Assembly (NCBI GenBank): GCA_023380935.1
Contig: JAMCST010000016.1
Span: forward strand, 1-64,000
Direction: 5' to 3'
DNA length: 64,000 bases
Origin: Patescibacteria group bacterium
GTDB taxonomy: Bacteria; Patescibacteriota; Microgenomatia; UBA1406; GWC2-37-13
Shown: positions 38,001 to 47,744 of the stretch, piece after piece
Numbering within the stretch: position 1 is the first letter of the stretch
Layout: each line of letters opens with the position of its first letter
The notes under the pieces: model-generated
What the model saw: the letters and a program-made list of their open reading frames with translations, nothing else
What the model was told of the DNA's origin: nothing
Databases searched by the model: none
Made by a program: the position numbers and the translations under genes

Positions 38001-38096
38001 TATGAGAGCCTGGCCCGTTTCCGCACCGGGGAGAATGGCTGGAATCATTTGCTGGTGCTGTTTAGCTCCGGCCAGCCGACCGCCACCCAATCATGA
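35010..38096 (+). CDS. Large SecA-like/SF2 DEAD-type ATPase (1028 aa)
   Basis: LRPEQIEAVCILLEKNHLQAATGFGKSKYVLP, HIYLDEIHVPYSRGGGYF, QAIVFCFNESEAAELAERF, ILISTGRVGVGVDIKTS, QAMGRRR. Confidence 0.75.
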   Translation: MTQEVPANHDALSGVKQRLQTQIHEALSPQAKRRQLIVSQMDKLKQTLDRDPHGDKAGQALSESLQRYRDPGAETKPNREQLENEAVAYLALRLEQDGITVTRPDGTKAVEKITLRPEQIEAVCILLEKNHLQAATGFGKSKYVLPITATVAALTHLDPIFVAAVSPELRSELENYTGGMADLLPEAMRPLTYQHHKDEAFAQSQHALATQANQQVKAVVNETAGKPEPDISTERNNYFDQLLQRSPVYFTNTKTDKPVAYTEVKDQTQPTIFFFDEDQLVFHTMREPGLRIGHIYLDEIHVPYSRGGGYFINQENEAATPEANTQYLFKRITIGLMKEIVSRENLFRQQEGLYIFADGQAENRLYRLVQAAGQLADGQGAVAPDRELASTYLKQALQPISTATGLSLDQLQQWYLPLLTSQVARQREIFQVPQTLQEQQAAQTEPGHLDSHGIFDELALSLQRSLTMAKGVHYMKDQDGHINPRDYFMGLEMPERKYNTDIMLGIQAWNNQYEFLDAAKSIDSFTLFTGWAANRVRGKISGLSGNLYTPTLSHVNHLKKTVLARFLEEHSGRACRAVGAEKKVPPPTPSIFTDLQEMNQQLVNAIRYDTQHHQAIVFCFNESEAAELAERFKAQFGAEAVLLADAAKTETEAKILYDRFANRSQRPTILISTGRVGVGVDIKTSAGQFTDHKSYIYGLPFSVNQVYQAMGRRRLASQHPDKDFTWLINLDQLDRFPAYQELNEAAQAKLKDKLRKNPLAALDRLAYLSENLAIGAYDFSTQYDKIFQERIKDVQQKMTDMSRRRFTDLEKRLKELGNDNVDLTLLNQFCSDIYGMTLPDYFSDKVGVPSSIYHDIINQLHLQVFPAYSLNARVSDVFNEWLADDAKFNDWIDTKLSPFAYFANEILLKKLKDLRFYPQLRQAEKVSFKMLHSEPADRLGLFSSLDRHGDYVRFDIKANHIDPKLNFIGHRHPQDTQTQVVCDYKQGDMIQLYPEDDYESLARFRTGENGWNHLLVLFSSGQPTATQS

Positions 38097-38872
38097 AAAT
38101 TGGCATGATGAACGATCCGGTTAATAATTTATTTGAAGAGATCAAGTTTGCCGGAAAATATCAGTTTGACTTTCTTGATCTAACCATCGAACCGCCGCGT
38201 TGTCAGGTTGAAGACGTTGATTGGGACCGGGTCCAGACCTTTATACGGCAACACCGGCTTGGCGTGATTGGTCATACCAACCCGATCCTTCCTTGGGCGT
38301 CACCGATCATTAGCCTGAAGGAAGCGGCCTTAACCGAACTGGAAAAACAACTGGCCTTATTTCATCGCCTCGGCGCCCAGTATGTCAACCTGCACGCCCA
38401 CTGGTACCAACCGCATTCGCCGCCCCGAGAGATTGGGGAACGGATCATCGCTTCGCTTCACCGACTGCTTAAGATAACAAATAAATTCGGATTGAGATTA
38501 ATGCTGGAAAACCAGGCAAGCGGCTTTTTCAATACTCCGGATCGCCTGCAACCGATTTTTTCCCGTTGTCCCCAGCTGCTTTTTCATCTGGACGTCGGCC
38601 ATGCCCAGGTGGCCGGTAAAGGACGAAGCCTGACCGCCGACTTTATCCGTCGGTTTGGTAAACGACTGACCCATGTACACCTGTCCGATAACCGAGGTGT
38701 CACCGACGACCATCTGGCGCTTGGCGAAGGTATGATTGACTGGAAAATGACCGTGGAGGCGCTAAAAAAAACACGATATGACGGAACCGTAACCCTGGAA
38801 GTATGGAACAGAGCTAAGCTGAACCGGTCGCGCTGCCGTTGGTTGGAACTATGGGAAAATAGTGGGATGTAA
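38093..38872 (+). CDS. Xylose-isomerase-like TIM barrel (sugar phosphate isomerase/epimerase family)
   Basis: YVNLHAHW, RLMLENQ, LLFHLDVGHAQV, LTHVHLSDNRG; ATGA overlap with the upstream gene. Confidence 0.85.
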   Translation: MKIGMMNDPVNNLFEEIKFAGKYQFDFLDLTIEPPRCQVEDVDWDRVQTFIRQHRLGVIGHTNPILPWASPIISLKEAALTELEKQLALFHRLGAQYVNLHAHWYQPHSPPREIGERIIASLHRLLKITNKFGLRLMLENQASGFFNTPDRLQPIFSRCPQLLFHLDVGHAQVAGKGRSLTADFIRRFGKRLTHVHLSDNRGVTDDHLALGEGMIDWKMTVEALKKTRYDGTVTLEVWNRAKLNRSRCRWLELWENSGM

Positions 38873-39046
38873 TGATTTATTATAGGTTTTTCTCAGAACA
38901 GGATTTTTGGCTGATTTTGCCGCTCCAATCAACTGGCAATTCGTGTTGTCGTTTAGCTACAACGCCATTTAATATTTCTATCCGCAGATCGACTTGACAA
39001 GGCGGTTTGTGATAATTTACTATATATGATATAATAATGACAATAT

Positions 39047-40555
39047 ATGGCCGACCAAAGGATTGAAGCGGGCATCGGACACCTCAAGCACGCCGCCGCT
39101 CCGACAGCATTATTAAGCCTCGCCGGTCTAGTTGCCTGTTCCGGACCAACCGTGGCCGACATTCATCCTGGCTCCACATTGGAAAACGCCCCGACAGCTC
39201 CTCCGTTACCGGGCGCTGTACCGACCGTCGACAGAATCACCACTGACCAAAACCCAGAAATACCGCAGGAATTACGCGATTATGTGACTAAAAACGGCGG
39301 GAGGGTTGGCGTTCCTTTTCCTTTGAAATCTAATCCGGAATACGGGAACTTACCCGACACAACCATCCTGTCATATTTTGACAAACAAGGTCAGTACCGG
39401 CTCGCCTTTGAACAAGACGAAACAATCACCTCCACTCCGGCTTTCCCCCTCTGGGTTAAGGATGGAAATTCAGTCCGTGGAGTTACAATTGAACGCAGCC
39501 TAGATTCGAATAACCCCAATCCGGCCGTCACTTGGCTATTTAAACAAGGTGTAAGTGAAGTTGAAATGACCAACATGTTTAAATCAACGGACCAAACCAC
39601 TGCAGAAAGCGCTATCCGCGACATGCTGGACCAAATCGTTATTATCGATAACCAAGGACGTTTTCAAAAAATTCCTTTTGTGCAGTTAACGCCCGGAGAA
39701 CAACAAACCATGGTCCATAAAATTATGGGGAACATGCAGGAGGTTCCACCCACCCCCTCTGCTCCACGCGCTTCCGCCACGCCAACTCCCACTACTACAC
39801 CCACCACCGAGGCGACCGCCACCGTCGCGCCCACTGCCACCCGTGAACCCACGGCCACGGCGACTAAAGAACCAGCTTGGTATGACTCAACCGATATTGA
39901 GGTGCGCCGCAAGGGTGTTGAAGAGTGGGCCAACCGGATTGACTACACCGGCTACACCCCCCAGGAAGTGGCCGAGCTGAAGCAGTTGATGATTGATTAT
40001 CTTCCCTATGTCCACTCTTCCCCGCTCAAGGTTTTCCCCTGGTACAACAACTTTCCCTATGAGTTCAGTGAAAATCCCTTGGCGTATTTACAGGCGGTCA
40101 GGGGAATCACGAATAACGACAATAAAGGAACATCATCAAGTCTTACAGATTTATATGTAAAGCTCGACCGCAATTTCTTCAAAACGTTGTCTAACAATGA
40201 CAGTAAAGAACTAAGCTGGCTTATGCAAATATCGAAAGAGGCGATGGTCCATTATGTTTACACAAGCTCACGCAGTGCGGCAAGAGAGCTTGAGACTAAA
40301 AATGTCAGCGCTCAAATCGTAAAACAGACCGCTAAGTTCCTTGACAACAATTGGAATCGTCATGACTTGGGTACGGTTTCTGCAGCTATTGTCACGCTTC
40401 AGGACCTGGTTGATGCCAAGAAACCCGATGGTTCGTGGTTGATTACTGATCCGGCAACGCGCAGTGACCTTTCAAGTCAGGCGCAAAGTTACATCTCCGG
40501 GATGAATCAAGTCGCTACGCAAAACGGCTGGATTGCTACTACTCCGTGGCAATAA
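39047..40555 (+). CDS. Predicted lipoprotein, unknown function
   Basis: N-terminal hydrophobic segment ending LVAC (lipobox-like); Pro/Thr-rich linker. Confidence 0.6.
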   Translation: MADQRIEAGIGHLKHAAAPTALLSLAGLVACSGPTVADIHPGSTLENAPTAPPLPGAVPTVDRITTDQNPEIPQELRDYVTKNGGRVGVPFPLKSNPEYGNLPDTTILSYFDKQGQYRLAFEQDETITSTPAFPLWVKDGNSVRGVTIERSLDSNNPNPAVTWLFKQGVSEVEMTNMFKSTDQTTAESAIRDMLDQIVIIDNQGRFQKIPFVQLTPGEQQTMVHKIMGNMQEVPPTPSAPRASATPTPTTTPTTEATATVAPTATREPTATATKEPAWYDSTDIEVRRKGVEEWANRIDYTGYTPQEVAELKQLMIDYLPYVHSSPLKVFPWYNNFPYEFSENPLAYLQAVRGITNNDNKGTSSSLTDLYVKLDRNFFKTLSNNDSKELSWLMQISKEAMVHYVYTSSRSAARELETKNVSAQIVKQTAKFLDNNWNRHDLGTVSAAIVTLQDLVDAKKPDGSWLITDPATRSDLSSQAQSYISGMNQVATQNGWIATTPWQ

Positions 40556-40593
40556 GCCGTTGACAGCCGGCGATTTATTCGCCATAATGATAA

Positions 40594-41043
40594 TTGTTTA
40601 TGCTAAAACGACTGCTGTGGGCGGCACTAATTGTGGTCGTTCTGATCGTTGGGGTTGAATGGTATGTGTTGAATACCCGGTCGTCTCAATATCCCTCTAC
40701 CTCGCCTACGCCACGCAAAACCGATTGGGAGTCCTGGCAGCCGTCAACGATCCGTACCTACAAAAACGCCAAATACGGCATTTTGTCGTCCGCCTTGGTT
40801 AAAATCAGGCTTGTTACCGCCTCATTATTGACCGCTGAAACTGTCGACGAAAAAGAACTGCGTTTCAAATACGATAAAACGCTGGCTTATTATGACCGCT
40901 ACGAAACCAAAACCACCCCGGCCAGGGCAGTTAAAAATCCTACCGGTTTCCCAATCAAAACAAATGAGGTATATCTGGTCGAATGGCTAGGACAGCCGGC
41001 CAAAACCAATAATCTTTGGAGGATTACCAGACTAATGCCTTAA
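40594..41043 (+). CDS. Hypothetical membrane-anchored protein
   Basis: N-terminal TM helix LLWAALIVVVLIVGVEWYVL. Confidence 0.6.
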   Translation: MFMLKRLLWAALIVVVLIVGVEWYVLNTRSSQYPSTSPTPRKTDWESWQPSTIRTYKNAKYGILSSALVKIRLVTASLLTAETVDEKELRFKYDKTLAYYDRYETKTTPARAVKNPTGFPIKTNEVYLVEWLGQPAKTNNLWRITRLMP

Positions 41044-41045
41044 AG

Positions 41046-44000
41046 ATGAAAAAAACAATCCTTTTCCATGTATTAGCGATAGTCTTATTGTTTTTTATTT
41101 CCGGCAGGGTTACGGCCAAATTTCCCTGCGACGGCGATGACGGTAACTGCGACTATTATTACTGCTGTAATAAAGACTGCACCAGCGGCACCTGCCTAAG
41201 CTGCGGATCATGCACTACCCATGACCCGCCACCGACGAATCCTCCTTTTCCTACCAATACTCCAACACCCGCCGGCAGCAGCTCCAGTAGTTCGGGCGGG
41301 TCAAGTTCGTCGTCGTCAAGTAGCTCCAGTTCCAGCTCGACCTGTACCAAACCGACTTATAGCTGTAGCGTTAAAAGCGACTGCGTTGCCTCGTCCGGCA
41401 ACTATGACTGTGTCAACTCGACCTGCCGCTATTACGATCTTTACGCGTGTCCAAACTGCGACTGGCGACCTAATGGTTGGAGCTGCAGCAGCGGCTGCCC
41501 GTGGCACCATACGATCCGCAGTTGCGTCAACGGCTATCTCCAAGACAGCGGCGAGTTAAGCGGCGGCTGCACCAGCAACACGGTCACCACCTTCCCCGAC
41601 TGCACTACCGGAGCCAACTGGGGACCGCTGTGCGTGGAATGGAGCTGCTCTCAAGCTGGCACCGGCACTTTCAATATCGACGGTTGGTTGATTAACCAAA
41701 ATGCACCGGATAACGCGGGGAATGGTTGGCAAGCCTTTGTGGGCGTGACCGCCGTCAGACTGGATGATTGTGGATCAAACTGCCAAACTACACATGATTA
41801 TAAATTTTACTCCACCACCAACGATTACGGTGGCGGTGCCGTCGGCAGCGCCGGCTTTCCGACGTCATCGCGAATTTTGGGAGGTATGGGTGGCAATCTA
41901 AGCGACGGTAACCAATTTTATTTCAGCCCGCTGGGCGGCAGCGCCACGGCGATGCAGGGCGATCCGACTTGGGGCGGTAGCTGGGCTTACGGCAAAGGTA
42001 GTGACGGTCAATTCGGCAGTGGGCCTCGAACAATCTGCATCCAGGGTTATTATCATCGCAGCTGCAGTCAACAACCCAACTGTCCTACCTGCGGTACCTG
42101 CACTGACGGATCGGCTTCGGTTTATTCCAACGAACTCTGCTTTACCCGACCAACCCCAACGCCAATGCCACCCACCTGCACTTCTTTTACCGACGTCCAT
42201 ATTGAACAGTGCGACTCAAACAGCAAATTTACTAACAAAGACGCCGCCTGTTATACAAAAAACGGAACAGTGACTCTTAACCTGGGAGGGATGACCACAA
42301 CGGCAACAAAAATGCGTTTTTGGGAACCGAGCGACCCCAACACCACCTGTAGCAGTCTGTCATTGGGCGCTTCGGATCCGGCCGGGAAAACCGGTTGGAC
42401 CAACGAAGAAGCGTATAGTACCACCAAGACCTGGGCCTTGAGAAGCGGCGACGGCGACAAAAAGGTCTGCGTTTATTTAAGTAATGGCGGAGGCACAACT
42501 CAATGTGGTGGAATGATTAAATTAGACACCGTTCCTCCGACCTGTCAAGTCCAAGGTCCTTTGTCTGCCTATGCCAACCCCACCTCATCATATGGATATA
42601 ATGCCTACGGCTATGATAACCAGTCGGTTGGATTCAGCCAGGCGGCCTTTATCCCCACTGCTTCCGACGGCACCAATTGGACAAACCTCTGTTCTGCTAA
42701 CAGTTCAAGTTGCAGCGGTTCCACCACCTTTGCCAAAAATAACTACCACTCTTACTATGTCGTCTGCAATGCCCGCGACAAGGCCGATAACCGCTGTCTC
42801 GGCGACCCCTGGTGCTGGGACGGGCTGGCCCCGGCCAAAAGCTGCACCGGTTACAGCGACTGCGGCGCCACTGACAAAATCAAGGTCTGGATCATTCCCG
42901 ATCCCCCGATCGTGGCACTTAACCCCGGCTGCGTCGCCGGGTCAAGCCATCCGTCGGTCGGCCTAAGTCTTAGCTCTGAAGGTGACGAATTCCAGTATTA
43001 TGCCTACAAAAGCAGCGACTGCACCGGTACCCAGATCGAAAACAGCGGCTGGCGCACCGGCTGGGCCGCCAGCGTTTACACTTTCACCTCGTCGTTGGCC
43101 AACTATACTGGGCCGGTTTCCTGGAAAGCGCGCTCGCGCTGGACCAGCGACACTAACCAGTACGAAAACTGGAGTAGTTGTTCAAATTTCCAGGTCGACA
43201 GCGCCGCCTCCAACCCGTCGGTCAGTTGCATCCGTCAAGGTCCGGGCACTAACGCTGGCAGTTGTAAATTTAACTGTTCCTGGACGCCAAACAGCGACAG
43301 TTCCTGCGCCAACGACCCATTCACCTATAAAGAGTCTTTCACCGACACCACCGGCGGCAGTTGGGTCAGGCCCGGCACCAGTACGATGGACGACGTCTAC
43401 GACAGCCTGACCAACACGATCATCGACAATGTGGCCAATGGCGCTACCTTGACGGCTAACGTTCGCGCCAAAGACTCACTCGGCAACGCCTCACCCGGTT
43501 GGGCCTCAACCTCGATTGACTGCAACACCAATCCTCCCTGGTGTGAAGGCGCCACGATTTCCCCGGCTTCGCCCCAGAAAAAGAATACCGCCATCAGCTT
43601 CAGTTCCACTGCCAAGGACACCGCCGGACTATCGTCCTGTATCCTATCGATCAACGGCACCACCGTCAGTACCGCGGGCCTAAGCGGTACCAGTAACGCA
43701 TGCAATTTAAGTTGGACGCCGACGGCTGACGGAAGCTATACCTATCAAACCACCATTACCGACACCGACAACCTTTCCAGCGCCTGCCAGTCGGGTAGTT
43801 ACTGTATCGATACCCAAAAACCCGGTGTGCCACCGGGCAGAAAACTCACCTGCGCCTGGGACGGAACGGCTAACGGTTATCGGGTTACTTACGAATGGAG
43901 TCCGGTCGCGGACAACGGCTGCGCCGGGTTGAGTACAACGCCGTACTGGTCCCAGATTTCCACCAGTAGCAGCGTCGACGCTACCGGAGGCTTTAGCAGT

Positions 44001-46904
44001 GTCCCCGACTGGAATAATACCTGGGAAAATGTCACCAAACGCACCAGCAGCGGCAGCAGCGGCGTCTTTGGCGCCGGCACCACGGTCTATGCCCATGTGC
44101 GCAGCCGCGACAAGCTGGATAACCAATCAGACTGGTCTGACATCAGTTCGGTTGCGATCGGTCCCACCACCTGCACCGGCCAGACACCACCAACCATCAG
44201 CTGTTCGGTAAACAACAACGCCATTACCTTTAACTGGACCTACTCCGATCCGGCCGTGAGCAACTACTGGCTACAGGCGAGCACCGGCAACAGCGTCAAT
44301 GCCGACGGCTCGTTTGTCACCGCCCTTCCCAGTCCTCCGGACAACCACTGGGTCAGCGGCCTGACCGACACCCTCACCGGCCTTAACTATAACACTACTT
44401 ATTACGCCCACGTTACCGGCTGGGGCGCCGGGCCGTGGTCAAGTATTGTCAGCTGTAAAACCGCGGCGCCACCCACCACTCCCCAACCTTCATGCAGCTG
44501 TGCGGCCAACGGCGCCAGCATTACTTATCGTTGGACCCCGTCTTCGTATTACGATTACCATCTCCAGGTTGGCACGTCGACCACGCGCAGCGCTGACGGC
44601 TCGCTTGCCCAAGCCAACGTCTTTAATACCTGGGTCGGCGCCGGGCTGACCGAAAAGACCGTCGCGGGTTTGAGTCCGGACACTCCGTATTACGCGGTAA
44701 TCCGCGGCACCCTAGACAACACTTACACCACTCATACCGACTGGGGCCCGACCCTGCCGACCGCAGCAATCTCCTGCACCTGCCCGGCCATGTCCGGCCC
44801 CACCATCACCAAAACCTGCAGCAGCTTGAGCGGCGACCAGTTGACGCTGAACTGGTCCGGCAACAGCGGCTTTACCAGCTTCTGGGTCCAGGTAAACCAA
44901 CGCACCTCGTCGGACACGCCCACTGCCCGCGCCCCCTACGATCCCGGCGACGCTTATATGGACGGATCTTTGCTTAGCGCCAATACCTACAACAGCGGCT
45001 GGACCACCGATTCTAGCGTAACCCTTACTATTTCTCCAAACACCAAATACGACTATATCATCATCGGCAAAACCGCCGGCGGCACGGTCTCGGCCTGGAA
45101 CACCGCCTGGCCAAGCGATCCGAACGATGTCACCTGCCTCACCTCGGACATCGGCACCTACAACAGTTCGGTTTTTGTGGACAAAGGCAATGCTCCGTAC
45201 ACCGACCCGTCGCAAAATCTCGGTTGTGCCGTGAACGCGAGCGGCCAGTGCACCGGTTGCGAGGCCAACGACGGCGCCTGGTGCAAGGGCTTTGACCTGG
45301 GCACTTACAACAATGGCATGGCGCGCGAACCGGGTTTGTGCGGCGCCCGCGCCTTACAGTTGGGCAGCGGCGCCACGCCAAACCGCCTTAACTCCGCCGA
45401 CCAAGGTTTGCTTGATCTAGCCGACCGCACTTCCACGGCCGACGGATCATCCGGACAATATATGGTCAAATGTTACACCTATGACGATGCGGCCGGATTC
45501 AAACTCTGGGGTAGCGCCTTGCCAAATTATTCCTGTCAGGTGGTCAGAACCGAGATCGGTAACGCCAGCTACCGCGGCGGCCGCGGTAAAATTAGCCTGC
45601 AGGTGATGGGGCGGTTTCCCGAATGGCTCAGCCAGGACCCCAACTACTGCACCGCCGGCAACCCCTGGCCGTGCAACTCTTGGCAAACCTGCCAGGCCGA
45701 TATCAATCCCACCGACAATCCTAACCTGTTTGCCGACGACGGCGTCACCTTTGTCGGCGGACAGATCACCTGTAACTTCAGCAGCGGCCTGTTGAGTCCG
45801 GCGCGCTTCGAAGTGCGGCCGAACGACGTGCTTTATAGCTGTTCCTGGGGCGGATACAACCTGCCTCCCCGTTCCTACACCACCTGCGGCAGCGGCTATC
45901 CTTATTGTTCGGACTATCCCGCTACCCTAAGCGAAACCGCCCCGACCTCCAGCAACCCCTGGCCGGGGTATTTTGAGATGAATTGGGGATTTTTTGGCGG
46001 CGAGACCGGCCGTTCTTTCACCGTCAAGGTCGAGGCCGGCAGCGACTACAACAGTACCACCACCAATCCGCGCACCGTCACTATTAACAAAAGCAGCGCG
46101 ACCGCCGGGTCGCCGTTTGGCTTTAACATCAACGCCACACCCACACCCACGCCTATCCCCACCCAGGCTCCCTGGAAACAACTGAAGGATGCTGATTTCC
46201 AGGGCAGTACCAACCTTAATAATCCGATTCCGGTGGCGCCATTGGACTATGACAGCGGCGCGGCCAACTCAGCGTACTTTGTCCTGAACCAAGGCGGCGT
46301 GGTCACTGCCCCCCAGGTCAATATAAAAACGAACAACGCCGCGGCCCAGGTCTCATCGCCAAACTGGCAGGTAAATACCTACAACTTTACCCAGTCGTTT
46401 GACAAAAGCATTTTCCTTAATTATGTCCGCTCAAGAAAAAAATACAAAACCATCACCAGCCTAAGCGAAATTGCCGCCGACGGGATCTATGTCCTCAACG
46501 TGGGGGGGGCTACCCCGTTGTCTGTAACCGTTTCCCAACTGCCCGACTACAACTTTGTCCTGATTGCCGACGGTGCGGCCGGCGTCTCGATCGACTCGGA
46601 CATTAAAACGAGCGACTACGGCAAATCCCTGGCGATTATCGCCGACCTGATCAAGATCAACCCGAGCGTCAGCGAGATCAACGCCATCCTGATCGCTCCC
46701 CAGATCAATACTGACAACGGCGCGGCCGTCGACCAGGGATTGAAGATTGTCGGTAATTTGGTGACCGCCCAGCTAAACACCAACCGCTTTCAAGACACCA
46801 CCAACCAGAAACCGGCCGTCTATATTGTCACCGACCCGAAAAAATATCTCGGACTGTTGCCTTATTTATCAATTGACCTTTATGACTGGAGACAGTTGCA
46901 ATAA
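41046..46904 (+). CDS. Giant Cys-rich secreted surface protein with Ser-rich linker and FN3-like repeats
   Basis: Signal peptide MKKTILFHVLAIVLLFFISGRVTA; Cys-rich N-terminus; SSSSSGGSSSSSSSSSSSSS; repeated GLxxxTxYYAxVRG-like strands. Confidence 0.8.
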   Translation: MKKTILFHVLAIVLLFFISGRVTAKFPCDGDDGNCDYYYCCNKDCTSGTCLSCGSCTTHDPPPTNPPFPTNTPTPAGSSSSSSGGSSSSSSSSSSSSSTCTKPTYSCSVKSDCVASSGNYDCVNSTCRYYDLYACPNCDWRPNGWSCSSGCPWHHTIRSCVNGYLQDSGELSGGCTSNTVTTFPDCTTGANWGPLCVEWSCSQAGTGTFNIDGWLINQNAPDNAGNGWQAFVGVTAVRLDDCGSNCQTTHDYKFYSTTNDYGGGAVGSAGFPTSSRILGGMGGNLSDGNQFYFSPLGGSATAMQGDPTWGGSWAYGKGSDGQFGSGPRTICIQGYYHRSCSQQPNCPTCGTCTDGSASVYSNELCFTRPTPTPMPPTCTSFTDVHIEQCDSNSKFTNKDAACYTKNGTVTLNLGGMTTTATKMRFWEPSDPNTTCSSLSLGASDPAGKTGWTNEEAYSTTKTWALRSGDGDKKVCVYLSNGGGTTQCGGMIKLDTVPPTCQVQGPLSAYANPTSSYGYNAYGYDNQSVGFSQAAFIPTASDGTNWTNLCSANSSSCSGSTTFAKNNYHSYYVVCNARDKADNRCLGDPWCWDGLAPAKSCTGYSDCGATDKIKVWIIPDPPIVALNPGCVAGSSHPSVGLSLSSEGDEFQYYAYKSSDCTGTQIENSGWRTGWAASVYTFTSSLANYTGPVSWKARSRWTSDTNQYENWSSCSNFQVDSAASNPSVSCIRQGPGTNAGSCKFNCSWTPNSDSSCANDPFTYKESFTDTTGGSWVRPGTSTMDDVYDSLTNTIIDNVANGATLTANVRAKDSLGNASPGWASTSIDCNTNPPWCEGATISPASPQKKNTAISFSSTAKDTAGLSSCILSINGTTVSTAGLSGTSNACNLSWTPTADGSYTYQTTITDTDNLSSACQSGSYCIDTQKPGVPPGRKLTCAWDGTANGYRVTYEWSPVADNGCAGLSTTPYWSQISTSSSVDATGGFSSVPDWNNTWENVTKRTSSGSSGVFGAGTTVYAHVRSRDKLDNQSDWSDISSVAIGPTTCTGQTPPTISCSVNNNAITFNWTYSDPAVSNYWLQASTGNSVNADGSFVTALPSPPDNHWVSGLTDTLTGLNYNTTYYAHVTGWGAGPWSSIVSCKTAAPPTTPQPSCSCAANGASITYRWTPSSYYDYHLQVGTSTTRSADGSLAQANVFNTWVGAGLTEKTVAGLSPDTPYYAVIRGTLDNTYTTHTDWGPTLPTAAISCTCPAMSGPTITKTCSSLSGDQLTLNWSGNSGFTSFWVQVNQRTSSDTPTARAPYDPGDAYMDGSLLSANTYNSGWTTDSSVTLTISPNTKYDYIIIGKTAGGTVSAWNTAWPSDPNDVTCLTSDIGTYNSSVFVDKGNAPYTDPSQNLGCAVNASGQCTGCEANDGAWCKGFDLGTYNNGMAREPGLCGARALQLGSGATPNRLNSADQGLLDLADRTSTADGSSGQYMVKCYTYDDAAGFKLWGSALPNYSCQVVRTEIGNASYRGGRGKISLQVMGRFPEWLSQDPNYCTAGNPWPCNSWQTCQADINPTDNPNLFADDGVTFVGGQITCNFSSGLLSPARFEVRPNDVLYSCSWGGYNLPPRSYTTCGSGYPYCSDYPATLSETAPTSSNPWPGYFEMNWGFFGGETGRSFTVKVEAGSDYNSTTTNPRTVTINKSSATAGSPFGFNINATPTPTPIPTQAPWKQLKDADFQGSTNLNNPIPVAPLDYDSGAANSAYFVLNQGGVVTAPQVNIKTNNAAAQVSSPNWQVNTYNFTQSFDKSIFLNYVRSRKKYKTITSLSEIAADGIYVLNVGGATPLSVTVSQLPDYNFVLIADGAAGVSIDSDIKTSDYGKSLAIIADLIKINPSVSEINAILIAPQINTDNGAAVDQGLKIVGNLVTAQLNTNRFQDTTNQKPAVYIVTDPKKYLGLLPYLSIDLYDWRQLQ

Positions 46905-46927
46905 CCATATAACATTTATCATGTATC

Positions 46928-47737
46928 ATGGAACATATAAAATTAAATAAAGTTGCGTCACAACAAGGCCAGGTGTTGTTAATTGTGTTGATGGTGATCG
47001 CCACCGCCTTGACCATCGCCTTTTCCGTATCATTTTCCAGCCGCCTGAACACCCAGACCGCCAAACTGGAAGAAGAGTCGCAAAAAGCATTGGCCGCGGC
47101 CGAGGCGGCGCTCGATGCCACCCTAAACAACGGGGCCGCGGTGAACCTGGGAACATTGGGTGGTGATTTTTCCGGATTCACCGGTGGCGCCACCATCGTC
47201 ACCACCGCCTCAAACCAATTCATCACCCCGCTGCTGCGCAGCGACGGTCAGTATACCTTTTATCTGGCCGACTACCAGCTGAACACCAATAGCTTTTCCA
47301 ACTACTGGAAACACGACATCAGCGCCATCTACTTCCAGTCCGAGTCAAGCGGCTGTGCCAACAACAGCGCGGTAGAACTGACCTTAATCAAAGCGGACAA
47401 CAGCGTCGGACAGCGCTATATTATTGACCCGTGCTCGCGTATCGAAAACAACACCGGCGCCTTGGCAACCACGGCCGGCGGCAGTTTTCTCAACGTCAGC
47501 TTTGCCTATAAAACCACCACAACGGTCACGATTGGCAGTGATACCAAGGTGATGCTCGTGCGCGTGATCGGCGCCGCGACCAAGATCGGTCTGGAAACCG
47601 CTGCGGCTACGCCGTTTCCGCTACAGGGAAAAACGATCATTTCCGAAGCCAAGACTACGACCGGCGTCACCAAGAAAATTCAGCTCTTCCAGTCCTTTCC
47701 CCAGATCCCGGCTGACTTTTTCGTTACAAGCTTCTAA
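46928..47737 (+). CDS. Pilin/PilX-like protein with N-terminal hydrophobic helix
   Basis: QQGQVLLIVLMVIATALTIAFSVSFSSRLNTQTAKLEEESQKALAAAEAALDATL. Confidence 0.65.
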   Translation: MEHIKLNKVASQQGQVLLIVLMVIATALTIAFSVSFSSRLNTQTAKLEEESQKALAAAEAALDATLNNGAAVNLGTLGGDFSGFTGGATIVTTASNQFITPLLRSDGQYTFYLADYQLNTNSFSNYWKHDISAIYFQSESSGCANNSAVELTLIKADNSVGQRYIIDPCSRIENNTGALATTAGGSFLNVSFAYKTTTTVTIGSDTKVMLVRVIGAATKIGLETAAATPFPLQGKTIISEAKTTTGVTKKIQLFQSFPQIPADFFVTSF

Positions 47738-47744
47738 AATATAT

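Noticed and set aside
41270-41345. AGCTCC/AGTTCG-rich repeat
   Set aside because: Codes for a poly-Ser linker; ordinary low complexity.
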